DNA of 64,000 nucleotides, from positions 64,193,492 through 64,257,491 of the forward strand of contig NC_092497.1 of NCBI RefSeq assembly GCF_047495875.1, given 5' to 3'. Position 1 is the first letter of the stretch. Each line of letters opens with the position of its first letter. This stretch comes from Pithys albifrons albifrons. Taxonomy: Eukaryota; Chordata; Aves; Passeriformes; Thamnophilidae. The notes under the pieces were generated by a model. That model was not told the origin of the DNA. It saw nothing but the letters and a program-made list of their open reading frames with translations, and did no database searches. Both the position numbers and the translations under genes were made by a program. Shown here one piece after another: positions 46,101 to 56,119 of the stretch.

Positions 46101-48160
46101 GTAACTGGCCAGGGTAGTCTCAGAGGGCAGATCCATGCTTGTTCTGTGCCAGCCCTACCCCACTTCTCATTTCTTATAGCATGCTGGCTATTCAGCAAGG
46201 GTAGGTAAGCAAGGCAGTAATTCCATGAAATGATACTGCTCCAAAGATACTGCATTTTACTCTCTCACTATTGTCCTTGACAGACAGAACTCTACCACTA
46301 CACCCGAAGAAACCCCTGTCCTGATATGTTCTGTAATGCAAGGCTGTGGGAAACAGACACATAGCACACTGAATACAGTGCCTGGTGGCTAACACCTTGG
46401 TAGGGTTACTGGACTCTCCAGTCATCTGTAGTTAAAGAAATGCAAAAATTTACAGCTTGTTATGGGGTTTCAGCTCTGCTTCTGCAATAGATGTGTAATT
46501 GTATCCTTGGTGTGTCAGCTAATCACAGCTCCCTCCCATAAAGATCTCTTAAGGTTTTCCAGGTACCTGAGATAGACATCTGAGGTAATGATTCCACAGA
46601 TAATGCTTAAATCAGGCCTGCAGAAATAGTTTGCTAAGTCCTGTGTCATAGCAGAGTGCTAAAGTTTATAAGAGGCAGAGATTAAATAAACAGGAGCAAG
46701 CTGTTACTTTGTTAGGATATTTTCAAACAGCTGGGATGCAGACTTTTTAAAAGCTGCCATTTTTTATTTTTCTTTAAAGCCAATCTTTTAATCTGCAATC
46801 AGGAATATGGAGATGGTCCTTGTTCTTGTCTTGGGCAGCATTGCCTCTCCCTAGGGCCAGGTCCTGCTAGAGAGGAAGCTGGGCACCAGCTCTATGTCCT
46901 TTCATTTTCCCTTATTCTCTCACAGTGCATTATGAAGGAGCACAGCCTCCTGCAAAGCACTATTATTACAATGCTGTTATCAACAATTGGAAGCTGGAAA
47001 AAATGCTGTCACCCTTGGATTATCATTGTTCCTCGGACCTTGTGCTTTGTAGGTTACTTTTTGATTTTACAGTTTCTTGACAAAATATACTAAAAATATT
47101 AATAAGGAGCAGCCAGACCATCTCTTTTTGAAGAGCTTTTGATCCTATTTTTGTAGGGGCCTCACAATTGTCAAAGTGATGTTCTACCTGCTGTCCCTGA
47201 AATGTACTGGGCTGCAGCATTCTTACAATATGGTCTTGTATTTTAGGGCTGCAGATACTGACAGAACATCAGCTACATGGGAAAGCAGTGGAAGGACAAT
47301 ATTCTGTTCAAAATCAGGTTTGTTTATACAACACACGGAAAAACCCCATTAAAAAACTCATAAGCATAGCTGGTGCTAAACCACTCTGCTATGTGTCTCT
47401 TTCCTTATCTTACAGAAAGTCCTCTTTTTAGTGAGCTGCACTCTGCGCTGCTATGACCTTCTCCTTGTGCAGAGGCACAAATCTGTTGAGCCCTTGCTAC
47501 TGCTCCGCAGAAGAACAGGCAGCACTGAGCTCTTCCTTATGTCTTCCTGCAGCTCTTCAGGTTTCCATGTTTTTGAGACTTTTCCCCTCTTCTTTTTCCC
47601 CCTTCTCACACTTCCAACACTGAAGCCTGTTTCAGGATCTGTAGATTTCAACTTCCTCAGCTGATTGTTACTTTTAACACTATTTTCTGTGCAGGAGGGG
47701 TTGAATTGTTTGTCTTGTTTTCAAGACTCCTGCTGTTCCCTCTTGTACTGAGGATCACATCTGCCTTCTCTGCTCATCTGCCCCCTTGGATGTTTTTCAG
47801 CATCCTTCTATTCAAGAAGAGTGGCTCTGGCCTCTTCTTCATTTCCCTGTCCCACCATTTTTATTCCCATCCTGGCATCAAGTTTGAAACCTACCTACTG
47901 AAGCACGTGCTTCAGTTTTTAAAAATCCAGCCATCTATGCAGAGAAACCCAACAAACAATTAAAATCATCCTGGTTGTTTCCTCCTCTTCCTCCTTGTAT
48001 TTTTCCTGAAGTAGGTAAAAAAACTATTTATATAACTTTGTGCCACAATTGAAAATGGCAATTATTCTGAAGGTGGAAAATGCATGGATGTCTGTGCAAC
48101 AACCTAAGCCCAGAGATATGGAAGACAATCAAGTCTGTAAGGACATAAAACATTTGTAGC
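43181..48160. other. non-coding stretch, no gene recognised
   Basis: No repeat with defined ends. At 47412 an acceptor-like CTTTCCTTATCTTACAG opens a frame running to 47664 (about 84 codons), but it has no donor, polyadenylation signal or recognisable domain, so I do not call a gene. Confidence 0.5.
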
Positions 48161-48262
48161 TTTTGATTTCTGGCCCTTTTGTTTGGTTCCTTGGTTGATT
48201 TTTTGTTTTGTTTTGGTGGGGGGTTTTGCTCGTTTTTTTTGGTTGTTTTTTTGTTTGCAGGT
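48161..48262. repeat. T/G-rich low-complexity tract
   Basis: About 100 bp of T runs broken by G, such as TTTTGTTTTGTTTTGG and GTTTTTTTTGGTTGTTTTTT. The reverse frame gives a Lys/Asn/Pro-rich translation artefact (48028-48354). Confidence 0.75.
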
Positions 48263-51200
48263 GTTTTAGCCTTGTGCCTAAGTGGTAAGGAAATACTGAA
48301 ACTCTGCATAGGGAAACAAACATAGATCACCTCTACTCTGACTCTGAAAAGCAAAGTAGAAATAGTGAAACAAAATTATTTTTCACTTCATCTTTGTGCT
48401 ACATTTATAAATCAGAGCAATATTACTGCTTTGACATTGAGAGAAAGACATTACAACATTGGTTTTTTTCTCTATTTTATCACATACTTTGATGCTGAAC
48501 AAATTGTAATGAGCATACTACCGGTGAAAGCAGTCTTTTCTTCAGCTTGCATTATGACAGATTGCTTTGTTCATAAAATGTTGAAATATACTTCGTAGAC
48601 ATATATAAATTCATGATTTATCCACACAGAATTTGCTTCAACCATCTGTTCGTTAAATGTCCCTTGCTAGTGGGTCAGCACCAAAAAGTACAGCAAAATA
48701 ATTAATTTTCTTACTAAGAGCAAAGGAAAGAATAGCTAACCATGCACAGCACTGCTAAATATCCATGTATTAATGCATACAGCTATGAAAGGCCACCTTC
48801 AAAAATTATAATCTGTGTGTAGGAAAATGAATGTGGCAGAATCATTGGGTAACTCAAGATTTAAGAACATGTTCAACAATAATTATGCTTTTTTTTTTAC
48901 CCTGGTTTAGTGACATTATCTTTCCTCTGATCTGCTACCCATCTGTCTGCTAGACCTCCCTCATTTATTATAAAGTAAACTTTGCAGGATGGCTTTCTTG
49001 GATGGAACACAGAAAAAGCACTCTTGGTATAATAAAAACACTGAGAGGGAGTCATTTATTGGATTGGCATGTTGTTGTTTTTGCTGTTTGAATGGCAGAT
49101 TTACAGGCCTTTGCTATGTAGGTATTTATTGTTGTGTTGGGGAGGAAACTGAATCATAAACATCTCAGTGACTTTGAATAAAAGCTAAAGAACTGCTGAG
49201 GTCATTCTAGTAACTTGTGTTTGCAGAGTGCAACAAAAGGTGTCCAGCAGAAGACAAATACTTTCCTTGGCCAGCTACACTAGAATCTGCTAAATTAATG
49301 TTATTAGGTATTACTTGTCTCTATGAGTGAGTTACAGAAAAACAGTTCTCTTCTCAGTAAGCTACTCCACATGTAATTTACCCTTCACAGAAAGATCCTT
49401 GTGATTAAATACTGAAAAACTGTGGTGGTGGCCAAGGCGCAATTCAGACCTTGTCCCACTGCCCAACTAAAAATATTATTTTTTATAATTAATTCTCATT
49501 TTGAGAGGCATAAAAATTCCCACATTGTTGCTTACCCACTCCAAGTACCAGTGTAAGAGGTAGGATTAGGACAGTAATGACAGAAAGCCCATCAAAGTCA
49601 GTAGCTGCTTCATGCTTGTGTGCCTTCTTGGGGCACACTCCTCACTCACCAAAATGTGTCTCCTGAGAGACCCTTGACTGCACAAAAAGTAGCCCTTTCT
49701 TACAGCAGGCTGTGTGAAGGCTTATGACAGCAGATGTTACCACCCAACCTAAAAAAATAAAAGAATGTCCATTTTTGCTTATTTTTTTAAATTGTGATAT
49801 ATCCACATAGAGGCATCTCAACTAATTTTAGTAAAAGCATTAGAAAAAAAATCTCACACAAATATTGACACATACTGTGATATGAGCCCATCACTGAATC
49901 CTGTTTTATACAATGAGGAGAACGACCCTCTCGGCACAGCAAGATGCTTTGGGTATCTTAAGAAATTACTCAAACTTGTATGTGTTTATTCAGAAGACAA
50001 TGTTCAGTATGCTTATTTTGTATGTACTGTCTGACCAATTTTAACCTTCAACATTTCTGCCTCCTGATGTAAACCTGATATAATGATAAGGATTATAATT
50101 GCCACACATCCAGTAGCTTCATGTTGCCATAACTGCACTGTAATAATGATAACTTATTCAATTAATGCAGAACACTGAAATTTGATATATAAAACCTAGT
50201 CCTGAAGAACCTAATCTTCCACTGTTTTTGTTTGAAAGTTCTATGTCCCAGCTCTTCCCACAATTATACTAATATAACAGAAAAAATTATACCTTTCAAA
50301 TATAATATTTCTTTGCACCTATCACTGAAGGTCTGTTTCTAACTTTGTTCCTTTCCTCTCTGATGTTGCAAAATTAACCTCTTCACACTGACTTCACCAG
50401 AACAGGGCAGTCCTGTCCCCATTATGTTACCAGAGTAAGACTTACATGTCAGAAACCAAGATTCCACAAACATGGTATTTTAGGGTTCCACACCTACTTT
50501 CAACTCACTTCAAGATCCAGTACTTGTGCCACCTTGACAACTGGTAAAGTCACTGATGAAATGTGATTTGTGAAGCTCACATCCTGTCTTTGTGGCTGAG
50601 ACCTGTTGTATGTGAACTGGCATCTCAGCCAACCTGTTCTTTCAGGCTGCAGTATCCTTGCAATTTTCCTGTTTTGTGTGGGGTCTGGATCAGATGACTT
50701 TCAGGGGTGGATTCTGGAATTTGCATAGCAGTCCAAAGAAATACTAAGTACTTGTGATAGGCAGGATTGGGGGACCAAGCTGCTCTTCTCACACCTGTGC
50801 ATCAACAGAGTAGCCTAAACTAACAAAGCTATCCTGAAACAAGCAGCAGCAGGGAGTTCTAACTATGTAACTCAAGTGCTTTCTGCTGCACTTCATGCCA
50901 TGGGAGGAAAAGAATAAAAGCTATGATTTATTGATCAGCAATAGTGTCTATGGCCTCCTTGAAATTAGTATTAGAAAATATACCAGTTAAGATTTGCAGC
51001 AACAATCTGCTGTGTTATGAATGTAATCTGCATTTGTCGTGATGACTTTGAGGAAACCTGTTGTGTGACAGTCTTGTAAAAGAGAAAGAGAATACAAGAA
51101 GAGAATTTTCCCTATTGCTGCTGCCTCAAATCAGCCCTCTCAAATCCCCAACAGACTAAAATAAGAAACAGTCAATACAAGTTGCTTTCAGAATCCTGGG

Positions 51201-52772
51201 AATGTGAGTTTTCATTCTGGTGCCATAATTTGTTTTCCTTCAGAAAAATTCTATCACTCACAATTACCAGTACAAGTGTATTTTCTAAACCTCTTTTTAA
51301 GAGAAAAATTTACAAATTACCTTAGTTTTTGATTTGCCAGGTCTTAATTCACAAGTGGAGCCAGGAAGCTCCACACCTGTAAAAGCTGACTTGTTTTGTA
51401 AAAAGCTGGATGCTGGACTCAGAATCACATTAGCAAGGTTCTTGATCTCTACCCACGTCTGCTACTGTGTCCTAGGAAACACATCTTGTCCCTACCACTG
51501 ACATAAAAATAATTCCTGTACTGCTTCCTGAAGCATTGTTGAGACTTAAAGGGTAACTGTGTATAAAAGTGCCTCACTTGACCAAAAAGTTTGATATGAT
51601 CAAACCAATCTCCTGAAAGCTGAAGGGTGGTGTGGCAACCAGTGAGAAGCACAAGAGCACCAATGCTAGATCACATGTCCAGCAGGATTGCTTCCAAGAG
51701 CAGACAGGTGCTACATGCCCACACCAGCTGCATTCTGGCATATGGTGATGAAGGATGGTTTTGTGCTGCTGTGTCAGTAATAGTGATTGAGTCTCTGGAT
51801 CTGGACCCAAAGGGCTCCCAATCCCCACCATAAATGCAAGTGACCCAAACTGAGGGTGTCTGAGGCATAGATACGCTGTTTCCCTTTTTACTTTTGTAGG
51901 GTCTGACCTGTCTTACTCAACGCTGGCTTGGTGTCCTGTCTCTCAAGTCTATGGAAAGCTTTAGGTTTCCTGCATCAATTCTGCAAGAATCCTGCTCCTC
52001 TTCAGAAGGACACTGCTGAGAATGTGAAGTTTTACCAAGCAATTTGATGTGAAAATAACTGAGGTGGCACTTGATCATTTCTCAGACTACAAAAAAAGTG
52101 CCTAACAATAGACAAGTACCAACTGTGGCACTGTCATGCTCATATTTCTTGGTCCACACAGCAAGTGGAAGTTCACCCTTGTCCTGCCTATCCTTTTTCT
52201 CCAACACATCTTGTGCAGCTGCCAGACATACAAACACAGAATTCCTTAATGCAAACTTCTCACATTAAGACAGAGCAGATGTACAAAGGTAGGAAAAATG
52301 TGGACATTTGACTCAGTGTCAAGAAAAACTAAATGAGGGGGTCACAGGGACTGACTAGAACTGATGAACAAAGCTTTATCTGGTACCTACATGCATAGCT
52401 GTTTTGAAGAGTGCAATCAAATGAAATGTAGTTATTCAGTGGTCTGTTTAGCAGCATTTCTTCACCTAAGCTACTGCCCATTTGCAGCAGTAGATCCAGA
52501 TACACCATGAGAACAACCTATTCCATGTTTTCTGCAAATCATTAATTCAGAGCACCCAGGGGCAACTGCAGAAAGACAGAATGAGAAAGGCACTGGGATA
52601 AGACTTCTTGCTGCACACCATAACTTGGCACAGTGGAACTCACTGGCAAGACTGCCTCATCAGGTGGCCAGACACCTGCTACGCATTGATCTGATGTCCT
52701 TCAAATGCCCTCTAGTGGTTACGGCTCTGCCTGGGGACACAACCCCAATATACAGACGGAGAAAAGGAAGCA
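48263..52772. other. non-coding stretch, no gene recognised
   Basis: Mostly AT-rich and, from 48600 to 51400, almost free of open frames of 60 codons or more. Nothing recognisable. Confidence 0.55.
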
Positions 52773-52792
52773 CTTTGCATGCGCATGCAAAG
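52773..52792. repeat. 20-bp perfect palindrome
   Basis: CTTTGCATGCGCATGCAAAG reads the same on both strands. Each half holds an ATGCAAA core like the POU octamer, arranged head to head. Whether it binds anything is unknown. Confidence 0.85.
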
Positions 52793-52949
52793 CATCACCT
52801 CAAAGCACATATGTGGAAGGTGCCCAGTGCTCCCTGAAAACCCCCAGTTCCCCCACTTCTTCTGCTGTTGTGCTGTTGCACGCAAAGTAGTATCCAACAG
52901 TGTAAGCTTCCTGCTGATGCCTTGAGAGAACCCAGAAAACAGGACTCCA

Positions 52950-53280
52950 AGCCAAGTCAGTGTGGGATAAGATAAAAAGTGAAAGTCCTTTAATGCCAGG
53001 CCTAGGACCTACAGGGATACATATTGACGCACCTGTTCAAACACTGATTTCCATGGTTTTTATAATATTGTCCATCCAATCCCCATTTTACACATCCCTC
53101 AGTCCAGCCCCTTTCCTCCTCCGGCACATCTCATCAGAAATTGAGTCTGGGGGAGATTTGGGACCCTCTGTTCCTCATCTTCATCTTCCTCAGCATACAT
53201 AGGGCCCTTGGAGTTTTTCCAGTGTTTTTAGACCCCAAGGTTGCTGGCTTATGTTTATGTCTCACACTGCAGGCCTTCTG
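52950..53280 (-). mobile_element. possible ERV LTR segment
   Basis: The stretch with GTGAAAGTCCTTTAATGCC, then CAATCCCCATTTTACACATC and GGAGATTTGGGACCCTCTG, resembles a recurrent avian LTR read in reverse. On the minus strand it has an ATTAAA signal and a plausible R/U5 layout. I could not find matching TG/CA ends or a target duplication, and the recognition is from memory of style. Treat both limits and orientation as tentative. Confidence 0.35.
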
Positions 53281-53774
53281 ATATTCTTCAGCTTTCTACC
53301 TTGAAAACAAGACTAAATAACTACTGGAATTTGAGCTATTGATATGGGGTAGATGTTGGCATGTTGAACTTCATACTAACACATTGAAGTCTGCATTTTC
53401 ACTACAATTACAATTACTTCTAAAATCTATAAAAATTAGAAAATCAGAAAAAATAAAAAACTCTCTGAGGCATCACTGCTGCACCAAGCAGAAGAGCTCG
53501 GTTGGTAGGAAACTGGCATTCCAACAGTGATGGAGGCTCATGGGTCCTCCTTGTGTTTGCAAAAGATACATTGATGTTTTAAAGATCACTGTCTGAGGGG
53601 AAATTTTCTCTTCTGAATCCTTGCTTAAAGAGAGATACAACATTCCAGGCAACAGAAGAGATGAAGGTCCAAGTCATTCCCTGAGACAACATGGTCAGAA
53701 TCCAATGAGTAAAGGATCCTGCTATAAACATCTATGCAGTCTGCCACAGATTGAAAAAAGTCTTTCAACAGTGA
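53281..53774. other. non-coding stretch, no gene recognised
   Basis: AT-rich, with two chance frames (63 and 75 codons). Nothing else seen. Confidence 0.5.
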
Positions 53775-53779
53775 GGTTT
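53775..53779. repeat. 5-bp target duplication, left (GGTTT)
   Basis: GGTTT, identical to 54439-54443 after the LTR. Confidence 0.85.
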
Positions 53780-53900
53780 TGTGGTAGTTTTGGTTTAGTT
53801 TTAGCTAGGCCTCAGTTTAGCGAGCCCAGAGAGTGTGATGTGGATTAGAGGGGACAAGCATCACCTGACTTAAGCAACCAAAGAGATATTTCATACCATC

Positions 53901-53908
53901 TGACGTCA
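53901..53908 (+). promoter_or_regulatory. intact CRE (TGACGTCA) in LTR U3
   Basis: A perfect cAMP-response-element palindrome with its central CpG retained. The equivalent position in copy A reads ATATGACATAAGC, which is lost. Binding by CREB/ATF proteins is the known property of this motif; activity here is inference. Confidence 0.6.
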
Positions 53909-54164
53909 CAGCAAGCATAAGAATAGGTGTAGGAGGGACTTTAGCCAGTCCCCCGCATGGCCGACACAGAGTGAACATGTTATCACCATGCCGGTAGCGT
54001 TGGGCCTTGCCACCACTTCACAGCTGTTTAGTTCAGGAAGCAAACACTTTTTTGTCACTGGTTTTTCTCCTCTCTTGCTGGGTGTCCTTTGAGGGAGTCT
54101 GTTGGGGTGTTTTTGTGGGCTGAGGTGATGGACGTCTGTGTTGTTTGGGTGGGTGACTCAGTGC

Positions 54165-54188
54165 TTGTTGTTGTTGTTGTTGTTGTTG
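54165..54188 (+). repeat. (TTG)8 microsatellite
   Basis: Eight uninterrupted TTG units inside the LTR at 53780. Its antisense reads as a Thr run in a chance frame (54055-54378, minus). Confidence 0.9.
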
Positions 54189-54348
54189 ATTTTTCCACAT
54201 TTGTATAGATATGTGTTATATCATATTCTGATTTCAATTGTCTCTCTTTCGTATAAAAATAAGAAACTTGCCATTTCAGGTTTTGGGGCTTTTTCCCCTC
54301 TTTGGTTACTTTTTTCCCCCTCCCTCCTTTTCCCCTGGTGTTGTCTTG

Positions 54349-54431
54349 GGTTGAGCTGGCAAAATGCCAATGGCCCAACTAGCATGGATTCTCTCTCTGT
54401 GTTGGGCAGTTGGCATTTTGCCAGCTCAACC
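54349..54431. repeat. long inverted repeat at LTR 3' end
   Basis: Arms of 22 bp, 54349-54370 and 54410-54431, are perfect complements. After one wobble and one mismatch the pairing resumes for 7 bp (54373-54379 with 54401-54407), leaving a 21-nt loop. The whole structure is 83 nt. Confidence 0.92.
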
Positions 54432-54438
54432 TAGCACA

Positions 54439-54443
54439 GGTTT
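54439..54443. repeat. 5-bp target duplication, right (GGTTT)
   Basis: Partner of 53775-53779. Confidence 0.85.
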
Positions 54444-55192
54444 CTATTGCTGAGGACCCTGAAGGGTAACTGGGGAATCTTATGCAAGAAGTGCAACTTG
54501 ATAAAGTGACAGGCCCCCTTCTCTGTCATCATGAAGCACAAGGCTGGTTTCTGATGTCCCTTAACATGGCTGTGCAGTCTCCACTTTCAGGTAAGGGTTC
54601 TGTCTGACCTACATCTGAAGTTTTTAAAGATCATGTTGGCTTGGTTTCTGCTGCACAAGATCATGAGAAGTCCAGTTGCTTTGACAGTGGGAGTCAACAC
54701 AATTGATGTGAAGGCCAGCTGGAAATCCCTCTGATATTCTCTCTAGTTTTCTTTTTTATTTTAATACTTTTTTCCTTTTATTATTACATAGCTGTTATTT
54801 TTGTTTTGCAGACTAGTATTCACTGACTGGTCCATTGTTGCCTCTTGCTTAGATAATGTTTGGGAGCAACACAGCTCCTGCTTGGTGGGTCTGTGAGTGC
54901 AGAGGGCTTTTGTAACCCTGTGTTTAGACCTCCCTAAATTATTTGTCATTTCAAGCTTGTATGTGAAGAAGCAGAGTTGTAGAAATACTGCTTCACACCC
55001 TGGTTTTCTGCAGCTGTATTGAGAGTGTAAGCTATTTGGAACAGAGATCACTTTTTAGGGCTTTCGTTCAGCCTTTGGCACAATGACGTCCCAGAGACGC
55101 AATACATTCCTGCCCAGAAAAGCAGAGAAGAATAAAAGGCAACAGCATCCATTAGTGAAGACTGCCCTGATCTATGCTATGTGTGGATATAT
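54444..55192. other. non-coding spacer between two LTRs
   Basis: About 750 bp of non-repetitive sequence. A 96-codon minus-strand frame (54761-55051) has no recognisable features. Confidence 0.5.
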
Positions 55193-55197
55193 AAATT
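55193..55197. repeat. 5-bp target duplication, left (AAATT)
   Basis: AAATT, identical to 56115-56119. Confidence 0.85.
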
Positions 55198-55341
55198 TGT
55201 CTTAGTTTGAGGGAAAAACCAAAATGTTTACAAAAAAGCAGAGGAGAGGATTCCTCCACAATAATCACATCACTTATTAAATTTAGGAAAAAGGAACTTT
55301 AATAAGAAAATGGATATAAGAAGGATAACTGTTCTTAACTA

Positions 55342-55386
55342 CTATATATATACATATATATGTAGATATGGATATCCATATATAAA
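55342..55386. repeat. TA-rich low-complexity tract
   Basis: Alternating TATATA with an ATATGGATATCCATAT palindrome (55366-55381), inside the LTR. Confidence 0.7.
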
Positions 55387-55692
55387 CAAACCAGAGCAAA
55401 CTACTCCCCCAGCACCAAAAGTAAAAACAAAAGAGAACAACTCGCAAAAAATAGGTTCCTCCTGGAGCACTTATATTTATGGACAGTGTCAGTGTCACAC
55501 CTTGGCTGGCTGTGAGGTGAATTCTGTCTTTTCCCAGCGAGGCAGAGACAAGGGGTGAGCACTCACATGAACTCTCTCTCTCTCTCCTTGTCCTTGGTCC
55601 CAAATGAAGAAGGAAAAGCTGGGAGTGGAGTGATTGTGATAGTTCCCAGGAAGGAAAAGTCTGTAGCATGTCCCGAAAGCAGCTGTGACTCG

Positions 55693-55720
<28 letters not shown>
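55693..55720 (+). repeat. (TC)14 microsatellite
   Basis: 28 bp of uninterrupted TC inside the LTR at 55198. A shorter CT run lies at 55572-55586. Confidence 0.9.
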
Positions 55721-55723
<3 letters not shown>

Positions 55724-56114
55724 TTGAGTCGCTGCTGTGGTGGAGTGGGTGGGTCACGACGCTGCGGGTAACGGTGAAGCCAGGGTGGTGACCAGACCCA
55801 CAATGCCGAATCAGGAGAACAGCAGTGGCAAGAAAAAAACCAGCTTACTCAACAGCAGCAGCCATGAGCAGGAGAATGGCTTCTCTCCGACAGCAACACA
55901 TGCCACTGCAGGGTTCAGCCAGAGCTGTGGATGTCCCCAAAACCAAAAGAGACAGTGCAAACCCATTCCTTGCCACACCTTCCCACAGTCCACCCCCCAC
56001 CCAAAACGATGAAGGAGGAATTGGTAAGAGTTGACCACTTCTTTTGTTAACTAATGGCATGGGGAATTAGTGGCAGGGAGAGAATTTTTCCTTTAACATT
56101 CCAAAACTACAACA

Positions 56115-56119
56115 AAATT
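56115..56119. repeat. 5-bp target duplication, right (AAATT)
   Basis: Partner of 55193-55197. Confidence 0.85.

Larger units (their letters stand above)
53780..54438 (+). mobile_element. ERVL-like solo LTR with 3' hairpin and CRE
   Basis: A 659-bp solo LTR with perfect GGTTT target duplications and near-perfect terminal inverted repeats (TGTGGTAG and CTAGCACA). The U3 carries CCAAAGAGATATTTCATACC and CATCTGACGTCAC (53878-53909), the same block as in the other ERVL-like LTRs, with an intact CRE. Further on are a (TTG)8 run and a TATAAAAATA box near 54253. The last 90 bp form a long hairpin ending seven bases before the LTR terminus. No internal retroviral genes remain. The perfect target duplication suggests it is younger than copies A and B. 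Confidence 0.85.
55198..56114 (-). mobile_element. ERVL-like solo LTR, long form
   Basis: A 917-bp solo LTR between perfect AAATT duplications. Plus-strand ends are TGTCTTAGTTT and AAAACTACAACA, which are imperfect inverted repeats. On the minus strand an ATTAAA polyadenylation signal (plus TTTAAT near 55298-55303) precedes a U5 that ends AACTAAGACA, fixing the orientation. It includes (CT)7, (TC)14 and a TA-rich tract. The many 70-130-codon frames across it on both strands (for example 55283-55669, minus) are artefacts of these simple repeats and GC-rich U3. It lies in the opposite orientation to the LTR at 53780. Confidence 0.85.

Noticed and set aside
47412..47664. Acceptor followed by an 84-codon frame as a terminal exon
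   Set aside because: There is no polyadenylation signal nearby, no recognisable domain and no upstream exon in the window.
54055..54378. 107-codon minus-strand frame with a threonine run
   Set aside because: The threonine run is the antisense of the (TTG)8 microsatellite in an LTR, so it is not a protein.
55283..55803. Overlapping open frames of 78-128 codons on both strands as genes
   Set aside because: They fall inside the LTR at 55198-56114 and are produced by CT/TC microsatellites and TA-rich tracts.
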